Positions 21,637-28,132 of a DNA stretch of 34,139 bases are shown here, piece by piece. Position 1 is the stretch's first letter. Each line of letters starts with the position of its first letter. The notes below the pieces were generated by a model. The model searched no databases, was not told the DNA's origin, and was given only the letters and a program-made list of their open reading frames with translations. The DNA is taken from positions 1 through 34,139 of the IMG/VR virus record IMGVR_UViG_3300033153_007341; one strand, 5' to 3'. Source of the DNA: a virus. The translations under genes and the position numbers were made by a program.

Positions 21637-22878
21637 ATGTTGACTTTAGCTCAAATGCTCGAAGCGCTCAAAAGCCGAGTGGCCACCAAGGGCGTCTCCA
21701 CGGTGGCCTCCCTGGGCGCGTCGAAGCTTAACGACGAACAGGCCGACCGATACATTCGGATGCTTCAAAACAAGGCCGTGGTGCTTCCGCAGGCGCGGCT
21801 ATACAAGATGCGGAACGCCACCCGGAAAATCGACCGTGTGGGATTTGCGTCCCGCATTCTCACCGCGCCCCCGAACGAAGGTGCCGCTTTCGACGTCGCG
21901 AATGCGGTAGCGCCTACGTTCGAGCAGCGCACGTTAACCGCCGTGAAGGCTATGGGAGTCGGGTCTTTAACCGATGAGTTACTCGAGGAGAATCTCGAGA
22001 AGAAAAACTTCGAGCAGACCTTCATCGACATGATGGCCGAACGCGTCGGCCTGGACATCGAGGAGTGGGGCATCCTGGGCGACACCGACAGTGGCGATAC
22101 GCTGCTCGCGCTTAACGATGGCTGGCTCAAACTCTGCGGCCGCGTCTGCGTCGAAGAGGCCGCAAAGGAACAGAAGGACACGTTTACCACAGGCGGGGCC
22201 GAGACCACCCAGGTTCTCGATCACAGCGTGGCCGTGCCTTTGAAAATCTACGCAACCACCGGCTACTGGCAGCTCGCCACCGGCGCGTATCCGGGCGCGG
22301 GCGGAGACACCATCGTCGCGCGCGACAACGGCGACGGCACTATCGTCGAGGCCGCCGCAAGCGGTATCTCCGGAACCATCGACTATTACAGCGGCGATGT
22401 CACGCTTGCCGGCCTGGCCAACAGCACACAGTACTACTGGAAATACGAAGCCGATTACTTCGATCTCGACGGAGCTCTCGGCGGCCTGAGCTGGCCGGAG
22501 AACATGTTCGAGCGAATGCTTGTGTGTATCCCGGAGGCCCACAGGAAGGATTTCCAGAACTGGAGATTCTGGGTGCCGTGGCATTGCGAGAACTCTTATC
22601 GCAACCTGCTGAAGGCTCGCGGCACGGCGCTTGGGGATTCCGCGCAGACGGGCATGAACAAGCTCGTTTACAAGCAGGTTCCGGTCGAGGTGGTTCCGTC
22701 GATGCCCGTGAAAAAAGCGTGGCTCTCTCACCCCGACAACACCGTCTATGGCATACAGCGCGATATCACCATGGAGCCGGAGCGTGAGGCGAAGGCGCAA
22801 CGCACGGACATGGTCAACAGCGTGAAGCCTGATTTCGAATACGAAAACGCCGAGTGCGCCATTCGCGCGGATTGGTAA
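21637..22878 (+). CDS. Major capsid protein with inserted beta domain
   Basis: Position after the protease-scaffold and the fold pattern (SLTDELLEENLEKKNFEQTFIDMMAERVGLDIEEWGILGD; later FQNWRFWVPWHCENSYRNLLKARGT, VEVVPSMP) identify an HK97-type capsid protein of 413 aa. Between them, about residues 187-275, lies a beta-rich insert with TFTTGGAETTQV, VPLKIY, IVARDNGDGTIVE, AASGISGTIDYYSGDVTLAGL and STQYYW. The tail tube protein contains a near relative of this insert, so it is probably a surface decoration domain shared within the phage. AGGAGG lies eight bases before the ATG. Confidence 0.85.
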   Translation: MLTLAQMLEALKSRVATKGVSTVASLGASKLNDEQADRYIRMLQNKAVVLPQARLYKMRNATRKIDRVGFASRILTAPPNEGAAFDVANAVAPTFEQRTLTAVKAMGVGSLTDELLEENLEKKNFEQTFIDMMAERVGLDIEEWGILGDTDSGDTLLALNDGWLKLCGRVCVEEAAKEQKDTFTTGGAETTQVLDHSVAVPLKIYATTGYWQLATGAYPGAGGDTIVARDNGDGTIVEAAASGISGTIDYYSGDVTLAGLANSTQYYWKYEADYFDLDGALGGLSWPENMFERMLVCIPEAHRKDFQNWRFWVPWHCENSYRNLLKARGTALGDSAQTGMNKLVYKQVPVEVVPSMPVKKAWLSHPDNTVYGIQRDITMEPEREAKAQRTDMVNSVKPDFEYENAECAIRADW

Positions 22879-22882
22879 AAAG

Positions 22883-22910
22883 AAGGCTTAAGGCTCCATG
22901 CTTAAGGCTG
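22883..22910. repeat. Heptad array A14
   Basis: AGGCTTA-AGGCTCC-ATGCTTA-AGGCT, four units, after the capsid gene. Confidence 0.8.
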
Positions 22911-22912
22911 TA

Positions 22913-22935
22913 GGGGCGTAGCGTCGCTACGCCCC
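22913..22935. repeat. Hairpin D2 (GGGGCG family)
   Basis: GGGGCGTAGCG-T-CGCTACGCCCC, a perfect 11-bp stem directly after a heptad array. The outer arms match the palindrome at 10454, the centre differs. Confidence 0.85.
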
Positions 22936-22957
22936 TGCATAAAAAACGGAGGATAAA

Positions 22958-23434
22958 ATGAAACGAATTGTTGTTGCTTCGTTGACGTTTTTACTTATCG
23001 CGGCGATTGTGTTTGCCCTAACAGTCGGCTCGAAGACCATTTCGGGCGGCACGATGTTCAAGCCGATAAAAAAGTCGGAACAATCCACGGCGGACCTGGC
23101 GGGAACTTCCACGGCGGTCTTTTCGATTCAGGAAATTCACGGCCACGGGTGGACGCTGTTCGTTCTGAACACCGGAGCAAACCCGCTCGTCGACCTGGAC
23201 GTTAAGGCGGTCCCCGATATCGGCGTGACGACTTACGCGGTCGAGCTTGACGCCGACCACGCGAATTATTCGCACGTTAGCGCGTCGAATTGCTCGGATA
23301 CATTGGCCTCCGGGGCGACTTGCGTTGTCACCAGTTCCGGGGACGACGTATTCGGCTATTTGCAAGTTGACGCGAAAGCGGCGGCGAGCACGGTAACGGA
23401 CGTAAAGGTTATTTTGTACGAAAACACGGATTGA
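22958..23434 (+). CDS. Secreted or virion protein with signal peptide
   Basis: The 158-aa product begins MKRIVVASLTFLLIAAIVFALTVGS, a clear signal peptide with cleavage likely after VFA. The mature part looks like a beta-sandwich (SIQEIHGHGWTLFVLNTGANPLVDLDVKAVPDIG) and has two cysteines (CSDTLASGATC) able to form a short disulphide loop. CGGAGG precedes the ATG. It lies between the major capsid and head-tail connector genes, where decoration proteins are often found, yet a signal peptide would send it out of the cytoplasm. Its role is unknown. Confidence 0.65.
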   Translation: MKRIVVASLTFLLIAAIVFALTVGSKTISGGTMFKPIKKSEQSTADLAGTSTAVFSIQEIHGHGWTLFVLNTGANPLVDLDVKAVPDIGVTTYAVELDADHANYSHVSASNCSDTLASGATCVVTSSGDDVFGYLQVDAKAAASTVTDVKVILYENTD

Positions 23435-23438
23435 TTTT

Positions 23439-24854
23439 ATGCTTGCGATTTTAGATTACAGTTCCGCCGAATTCACTCCGGCGGACTCGCTCGAGATAAA
23501 AGGCGGGCGACTCATAAAAAAGCCTGTGGATAATTATATCTGGCTGTGCCATTTCGAGTTCGATGATCCGGCCAGCGATGCGGAGTTGGAGGTAATCGAG
23601 GGTCGGTATCGAATATATAAGCAGGGAACGGCGGTCGCCTCGAAGTCCGGCTTCGGAAATTGTCTCCGAGCGAATGTGGCGCTTGCCGGGGCGACGGTGG
23701 ACTCGTTGCCGGCTGTTTCCGCCAAGGCTCGCTATTTCAGATTCTTATACAAACCGGCTTCCGTAGAGATAGCCGCGTATATGTTCGCTTACAAAGGCCT
23801 AGGCGACGGCTCTGAAATGGCGTCAATCATACAAGCGAACGCCAACATACAATTCAGGCATATAATAAGACATCCCTTGTTAGGCAATATGGTTTTTCAG
23901 GTGACCGCAGTGTCCGCATTGCAAGCGGACGAATGGCACGATATAACTTGCGCGGTTTACTACGATACCGCCGAAAGCAAAACCATGTTGAAAATATTCG
24001 TAAATGAATCCGAAGTCGCCAGCGGCCCCAGTAACATAAATTATAGTCCGATCTTAAGCGTCGGTCCGACTCAATTCGATTTTATCCTAAACCCGAACGA
24101 AGATTACCTGTATATAGATGAATTTCATATCCGGGATGTAAAACTGGAATCCGCGCCGGCAAACATGCTCGAGCCGATAAAACCGTTTTACGATGGGACC
24201 GCCGTGTCCGTCGAAATTACGAATTCCGGCGTCGAGGATACCGTATGGAAATTGGCGACAATGGATTTTGCCGACACGCCTCACGCCGATTTCAGGTACC
24301 GGGTAATCTCTTATAATTCAGGCGAGCCGACTTTCGACGGCGAGGGGCTGACTTTGGCGCAACTGGTGGCCCTCGACAATATCGAAGGGAAATATATCGC
24401 ATTGGAAATTTCTTTTCCATCCGCGCAGAATCAGTACAAGCACCCTGTCGGCTGGATAGAGTTCGAGTTCCCGGGGACCGATTATTATGCGACCGCCGCC
24501 GATGTCCGAAACAACACTGGCGTAAAATACGGCGACCTCGAATGCGACAACGCGGAAGACCTCGATGTTTTGCTCGAGGACTGGCTCAGAGACGCCACTC
24601 AATATATCAATGAGTTTTGCAACCGGACGTGGGCGACTGCGCCCAAGGGCATAAAGAACGCCTGCATGCGTATAGTGAGCAACATGGTAGGCCTGGCGAT
24701 CCAGCGCCGGAAGTCGCCGATAATCAAAATCGGCGAATACAACGTGAAGCTCCTCGAGGATAAAGTCGTTAGCGACGACGTTAAAGCGCTGCTGAAACTA
24801 TATAAAAAATCGAAGCCCGCAACTCTCGGCATGGGCGTGTTTTACGATGAGTGA
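23439..24854 (+). CDS. LamG-like domain fused to head-tail connector
   Basis: The first about 240 residues have a concanavalin/LamG-like pattern (YIWLCHFEFDDPASD; ARYFRFLYKPASV; DEWHDITCAVYYD; KIFVNESEVASG; DYLYIDEFHIRDV), typical of glycan or protein binding. A middle part follows. The last about 115 residues (YYATAADVRNNTGVKYGDL, LLEDWLRDATQYINEFCNRTW, GIKNACMRIVSNMVGLAIQRRKS) resemble gp6-like head-tail connectors. So an adhesin-like module seems attached to a neck protein, which is unusual. The ATG at 23439 is four bases after the previous stop and lacks a strong ribosome site, so coupling is likely. Confidence 0.7.
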   Translation: MLAILDYSSAEFTPADSLEIKGGRLIKKPVDNYIWLCHFEFDDPASDAELEVIEGRYRIYKQGTAVASKSGFGNCLRANVALAGATVDSLPAVSAKARYFRFLYKPASVEIAAYMFAYKGLGDGSEMASIIQANANIQFRHIIRHPLLGNMVFQVTAVSALQADEWHDITCAVYYDTAESKTMLKIFVNESEVASGPSNINYSPILSVGPTQFDFILNPNEDYLYIDEFHIRDVKLESAPANMLEPIKPFYDGTAVSVEITNSGVEDTVWKLATMDFADTPHADFRYRVISYNSGEPTFDGEGLTLAQLVALDNIEGKYIALEISFPSAQNQYKHPVGWIEFEFPGTDYYATAADVRNNTGVKYGDLECDNAEDLDVLLEDWLRDATQYINEFCNRTWATAPKGIKNACMRIVSNMVGLAIQRRKSPIIKIGEYNVKLLEDKVVSDDVKALLKLYKKSKPATLGMGVFYDE

Positions 24855-25278
24855 AATCACAATGGACATGAGTGATATCGAGGAGCTGGTGGCGCAGTTT
24901 CCCGGAGCGGCTTCGTATGCGGTCGAATTGACGGCGACGGACGCCTACGGAAACCTGAAGCGTGAAGCTCCGGTAAAAACCGGAACGTTGCGGGACTCGT
25001 TCGATGGGCCGAACAAAAAGGACGACTTCAGTTATTCCATCGACATAGGCGTCGATTACTGGCGGTTCATAAACGACGGCACGGCCATTCATTGGATCGA
25101 GCCGAGCGGCAAGGCGCTTTATTTTTATTTCGAGAAAATAGGCCAGTGGGTTTTCTTCAAGGCGGTGCTCCATCCGGGGACCAGGCCGAACCCGTTTGTC
25201 GACCGCGCGCTCGAGGCCACCGGGGGGAGAGTCGAGGAGTTTGTCGAGATGGCGTTGGATCGAATAGGAGCGAATTAA
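24847..25278 (+). CDS. HK97 gp10-like tail completion protein
   Basis: The hallmark APVKTGTLRDSF lies near residue 40, followed by SIDIGVDYWRFINDGTAIHW and HPGTRPNPFVDRALEA, as in HK97 gp10/XkdI-type proteins that join head and tail. Length (143 aa) is normal. The start overlaps the previous gene by eight bases. Confidence 0.88.
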   Translation: MSEITMDMSDIEELVAQFPGAASYAVELTATDAYGNLKREAPVKTGTLRDSFDGPNKKDDFSYSIDIGVDYWRFINDGTAIHWIEPSGKALYFYFEKIGQWVFFKAVLHPGTRPNPFVDRALEATGGRVEEFVEMALDRIGAN

Positions 25279-25279
25279 A

Positions 25280-25316
25280 GAAAGTATGAAGTGTAAAGCA
25301 TGAAGTATGAAGTAAA
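25280..25316. repeat. Heptad array E3 (AAGTATG family)
   Basis: AAGTATG-AAGTGTA-AAGCATG-AAGTATG-AAGTAAA, five 7-mers after the gp10-like gene. Confidence 0.88.
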
Positions 25317-25323
25317 AAACAAT

Positions 25324-25379
25324 AGGAGGGTGGACATTTTTACCCTGAGCGAAGTCGAGGGGCCTGTCCGCCGTCAAAA
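25324..25379 (+). promoter_or_regulatory. SD-hairpin-start unit, copy 3, with nested repeat
   Basis: AGGAGG (25324-25329) runs into the stem GGTGGACA (25329-25336) that pairs with TGTCCGCC (25365-25372), then seven bases and ATG. The loop is enlarged by a second hairpin, CCCTGAGCGAAGTCGAGGGG (25343-25362), a different repeat. The effective spacing from AGGAGG to ATG when folded is seven bases, the same as copy 2. Confidence 0.65.
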
Positions 25380-25823
25380 ATGAATACGTGGGATCGAATA
25401 AAATCCATCCAGGAGAAGCTGGTCGAGACGCTCGAGGCCGCCGACTACGGGGCGATAACCGTGAACGAAGTTGTTGTCGGCTCGAAACAAAAATCAAGTA
25501 AATTCCGGCCGCCCCTTTTGTGGGTTGTCCCGATGAAGTCTCCCATCGACGACACCAGCTTTGCGCTTAACGAAACGTGGAAACTCAAGTTCCTGATACT
25601 CGGCGTGATAAAGACTTACGAGCCGGAAGAGGGCAAGGAGAAGGCGGAGGAATTAGCGCTTCGCGCAAGCGCAAGCCTGCTGGCAGATAGAACGTTGGGC
25701 GGCCTGGATATCGACCTGGTAAGGACAGGCTGGATACCGGGCCATGAAAAAGTAACGGACGACGCGGCAATGTTCGGCGCGGGCGTCGAGATCGAAATAA
25801 GGTTTGAAACAAGAGAAGCATAA
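25380..25823 (+). CDS. Probable tail terminator protein
   Basis: Position between the gp10-like protein and the tail tube, a length of 147 aa and the pattern WDRIKSIQEKLVETLEA, PLLWVVPMKS, TWKLKFLILGVIKTYEPEEGKEKAEELALRASASLL and a final strand GAGVEIEIRFE fit tail terminator proteins that cap the tail tube. No sequence motif is diagnostic. Translation begins behind a hairpin-bridged ribosome site. Confidence 0.6.
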   Translation: MNTWDRIKSIQEKLVETLEAADYGAITVNEVVVGSKQKSSKFRPPLLWVVPMKSPIDDTSFALNETWKLKFLILGVIKTYEPEEGKEKAEELALRASASLLADRTLGGLDIDLVRTGWIPGHEKVTDDAAMFGAGVEIEIRFETREA

Positions 25824-25824
25824 A

Positions 25825-25896
25825 GAATCCACAGATTGCATAGATTTGCAGATTCTAAAACTTTCATGTTTGTGAAATCTGCGTAATCTGCGGATA
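25825..25896. repeat. Period-9 repeat B3, non-coding
   Basis: Nonamers ACAGATTGC, ATAGATTTG, AATCTGCGT and AATCTGCGG in two inverted halves before the AGGAGG of the tail tube gene. The halves can pair. Confidence 0.75.
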
Positions 25897-25913
25897 AAAG
25901 GAGGTTTAAGAAA

Positions 25914-27431
25914 ATGGCAGTTCAAATTTTACGGTACCTGGGCGTGGCGAAGGAAAAAGTTTTCGGCGCGAAGAAGGCCGCGCGGTTCCACGTGGATATT
26001 TCGAGCGGCGGCCTGGACAGTCCCAGCGATCCGAACATCCACTTCGAGGGAGGCATGGGCCGATACGCGCGCCGTTACGTCCCAGGCGCTTATATCAGCG
26101 CGGGCGGCCTCGAGATGGCCGTGGACGTAAGCACGCTGTGGTATCTACTGTGGCTGGTCCTCGGGACCATATCGTCGGACAAGACGAACGTGACGGACGT
26201 TACGGACGAAGCGCTAGGCTCGACGGACGCAGAGGGCGACATTTCCGGCACGCTCGGCAACACGCCCGACACTTTCGGATCGCTTGTTATCAAGGACACG
26301 GGACCGGATATCGTGGCGAACGATAACGGGTTCGGAAAGATATTCGCCACCACGGAAGTGTTGAAGGGCGACACGTTCACCACGGACGCGGGCGAGACCA
26401 CCCAGGACGGCGCGCTCGGCAACTTGCCCACTGTGCCCGGCAGCCTGAAGGTTTATTCCGACCCTGCCGGCTCGCCGACGCTCGTCGCGCATGACGACGG
26501 CAAGGGTCTTGTAGTCGATGACGCCGCTTCGGGAGTAACCGGAACTATCGACTACCAGACGGGCGAGTACGCTTTGACGGGCCTGACCGAATCCACAACT
26601 TACGGATTCGATCACTCGTATCGGAACGGAACTGCAATAGGCGATATCGATTACATCACGGGCGAGTTTGCGGTGACCGGCCTCGGCGCGTCCGAGGCGC
26701 ATACGGGAGACTATTCACACGGTAAGTACAAGCACACCATTACGCCGCAGAACACGGTCGAGTTGCCGAGCGAAACGTTCGAGCTTGGCAAAGACCTTTA
26801 CGAGCACGTGTTCCCCGGCTGCGCTATCAACTCGATATCGATCTCCGTGGAAAAAGAACTCGCCAAACTGAGCGTTGACGTTACGGGAGGCAAGGACGAG
26901 AAGGACACCATCAAGGAGATGATCGATCTCCTGCTTGTGGCGGAGTTCCCCGTCGCGTTCCATAAGGTCAAATTCGAGTACGCCGATAAAGGCGGCGCCT
27001 ATGTGGACATCTCCGCCGACGTGGACTCGTTGAAAATCGACATCGGCAATAACGCCGATGGAGAAGGCGGCCTTGGCCTCAACAGCCGCTATCCGCAGCG
27101 GGCTTATTGCGCCGGGCTGGACGTGTCGGCGGAATTGAAAATAAAGTTCGACGACATGACACACAAAGAGGACTTCTGGGGAGGCTCCACCGGGCCGACG
27201 GAGACGCCTCAGGAAAAGCAGGGCAAGGTGACTTTCGACGCGGGCGATTATGGCGACGTAGTGTGCGAGATACCCAGGATGTTGATAAGCAGCGTGCCGC
27301 ACACGCCGAGCGGTCGCGGCCGGCTCGAACAGACCCTTTCATTGAAGGCGCTTTACGATTCGACGACTGAGAAAATGATCGAATTCGTGTGCCAGACTCT
27401 GGCCACGTGGGACCGGACGTATCCGGCATAA
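25914..27431 (+). CDS. Tail tube protein with nested beta domains
   Basis: N- and C-terminal parts (PSDPNIHFEGGMGRYARRYVPGAYISAGGLEMAVD; TVELPSETFELGKDLYEHVFPGCAINSISISVEKELAKLSVDVTGGKD; SVPHTPSGRGRLEQTLSLKALYD) look like a phage tail tube protein. Between them lie about 170 residues of repeated beta units: an outer unit starting LGNTPDTFGSLVIKDTGPDIVAND and finishing IGDIDYITGEFAVTGL, interrupted by a complete inner unit TFTTDAGETTQDG to ESTTYGFDHSY. The inner unit is very similar to the insert in the major capsid protein. At 505 aa it is much longer than a simple tube protein (about 150-250). Confidence 0.78.
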   Translation: MAVQILRYLGVAKEKVFGAKKAARFHVDISSGGLDSPSDPNIHFEGGMGRYARRYVPGAYISAGGLEMAVDVSTLWYLLWLVLGTISSDKTNVTDVTDEALGSTDAEGDISGTLGNTPDTFGSLVIKDTGPDIVANDNGFGKIFATTEVLKGDTFTTDAGETTQDGALGNLPTVPGSLKVYSDPAGSPTLVAHDDGKGLVVDDAASGVTGTIDYQTGEYALTGLTESTTYGFDHSYRNGTAIGDIDYITGEFAVTGLGASEAHTGDYSHGKYKHTITPQNTVELPSETFELGKDLYEHVFPGCAINSISISVEKELAKLSVDVTGGKDEKDTIKEMIDLLLVAEFPVAFHKVKFEYADKGGAYVDISADVDSLKIDIGNNADGEGGLGLNSRYPQRAYCAGLDVSAELKIKFDDMTHKEDFWGGSTGPTETPQEKQGKVTFDAGDYGDVVCEIPRMLISSVPHTPSGRGRLEQTLSLKALYDSTTEKMIEFVCQTLATWDRTYPA

Positions 27432-27442
27432 CGCGAATAGCG

Positions 27443-27466
27443 GACAAGGGATTTAAATCCCTTGTC
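27443..27466. repeat. Palindrome C3
   Basis: A perfect 24-bp palindrome of the AAGGGATTTAAATCCCTT family, between the tail tube stop and the AGGAGG of the chaperone gene. Confidence 0.9.
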
Positions 27467-27488
27467 TCAAAAAAACAAGGAGGAATCC

Positions 27489-27980
27489 ATGAGTGAAGAA
27501 ATGAATCATGTGACCGTGAAGTCGCTGATCGTCAACGGCAAGGAGCACGTCGAGGATGTCGAGACGGAAGTGGGAGTTTTTAAAGTGCGGCCTTTGACCA
27601 AGGGCGAGAAGGACCGGATCGCGGCTATAGAAAACCGAGGCGCGACAACGAACGCCAGCGGCAAGGGTAGGAAAATGCAACGGGGCGGCGATCCGGACGT
27701 CGACGTCACGATCGATCACGAGAAGCTCGCGGAGGCGCAGGCGGAGGCGTTCAACTTGACGCTGGCCTGCGGCCTGAGCGTCGGCGACGAGAAGGTCACT
27801 GTCGAGGATATAAAAAAATTGGACGTGCCCGACCGGGTGCTCGATACGATTTACATAAAGATCAGGTTGATTTCGGGGGTGGCGACACGCGATGTCGCGG
27901 CCTTTCCTGGAGACAGCGAGCGGACAGGACTTAGCGTTGTTGATGATAACGGGCCACCGCCTCCAGTCGAAAATAGCTGA
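27489..27980 (+). CDS. Tail assembly chaperone (G-like)
   Basis: The ATG at 27489 follows AAGGAGG; an in-frame ATG at 27462 lies before it. The 163-aa product (VGVFKVRPLTKGEKDRIAAIE; AEAFNLTLACGLSVGDEKVTVEDIKKL; IYIKIRLISGVA) has the pattern of tail assembly chaperones just upstream of a tape measure gene. In most phages the first chaperone is extended by programmed frameshifting into a second frame; a suitable overlapping frame exists here (27892-28062). Confidence 0.75.
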   Translation: MSEEMNHVTVKSLIVNGKEHVEDVETEVGVFKVRPLTKGEKDRIAAIENRGATTNASGKGRKMQRGGDPDVDVTIDHEKLAEAQAEAFNLTLACGLSVGDEKVTVEDIKKLDVPDRVLDTIYIKIRLISGVATRDVAAFPGDSERTGLSVVDDNGPPPPVENS

Positions 27981-28062
27981 TCTTACGGAGGCGCAATTCG
28001 AGTTTACGGTAATGGTCTGGCAAAAACATTTCGAGGAGCGACAACGAAGGCTTAAGGCATGA
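27892..28062 (+). CDS. Overlapping second tail chaperone frame (T-like)
   Basis: A 56-codon frame, +1 relative to the gene it overlaps, encodes ETASGQDLALLMITGHRLQ, then SKIADLTEAQFEFTVMVW and QKHFEERQRRLKA. The pattern fits the T domain of tail chaperones. It can be reached by a +1 (or -2) shift near CGGGGGT (27874-27880), where GGG re-pairs after a +1 slip, or by its own ATG at 27892. Its stop TGA and last residues (RRLKA) come from a heptad repeat unit. Confidence 0.6.
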   Translation: MSRPFLETASGQDLALLMITGHRLQSKIADLTEAQFEFTVMVWQKHFEERQRRLKA

Positions 28063-28126
28063 GGGTTCTTTTCTTAATTCTTACCTGATGCCTAAAGCCT
28101 GAAGCCTAAAGCCTAAATTCTGAGGA
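28045..28126. repeat. Inverted pair of heptad arrays A15
   Basis: AGGCTTAAGGCATGAGG is followed after about 20 bases by inverted units GCCTAAA-GCCTGAA-GCCTAAA-GCCTAAA, just before the GAGG of the tape measure gene. Confidence 0.8.
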
Positions 28127-28132
28127 CTGATA

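Noticed and set aside
27812-27934. A AAA AAA slippery heptamer in the chaperone gene as a -1 frameshift site
   Set aside because: The -1 frame is open but ends at TAG 27934 with a shadow-like Arg/Gly composition; the T-like residues are in the +1 frame.
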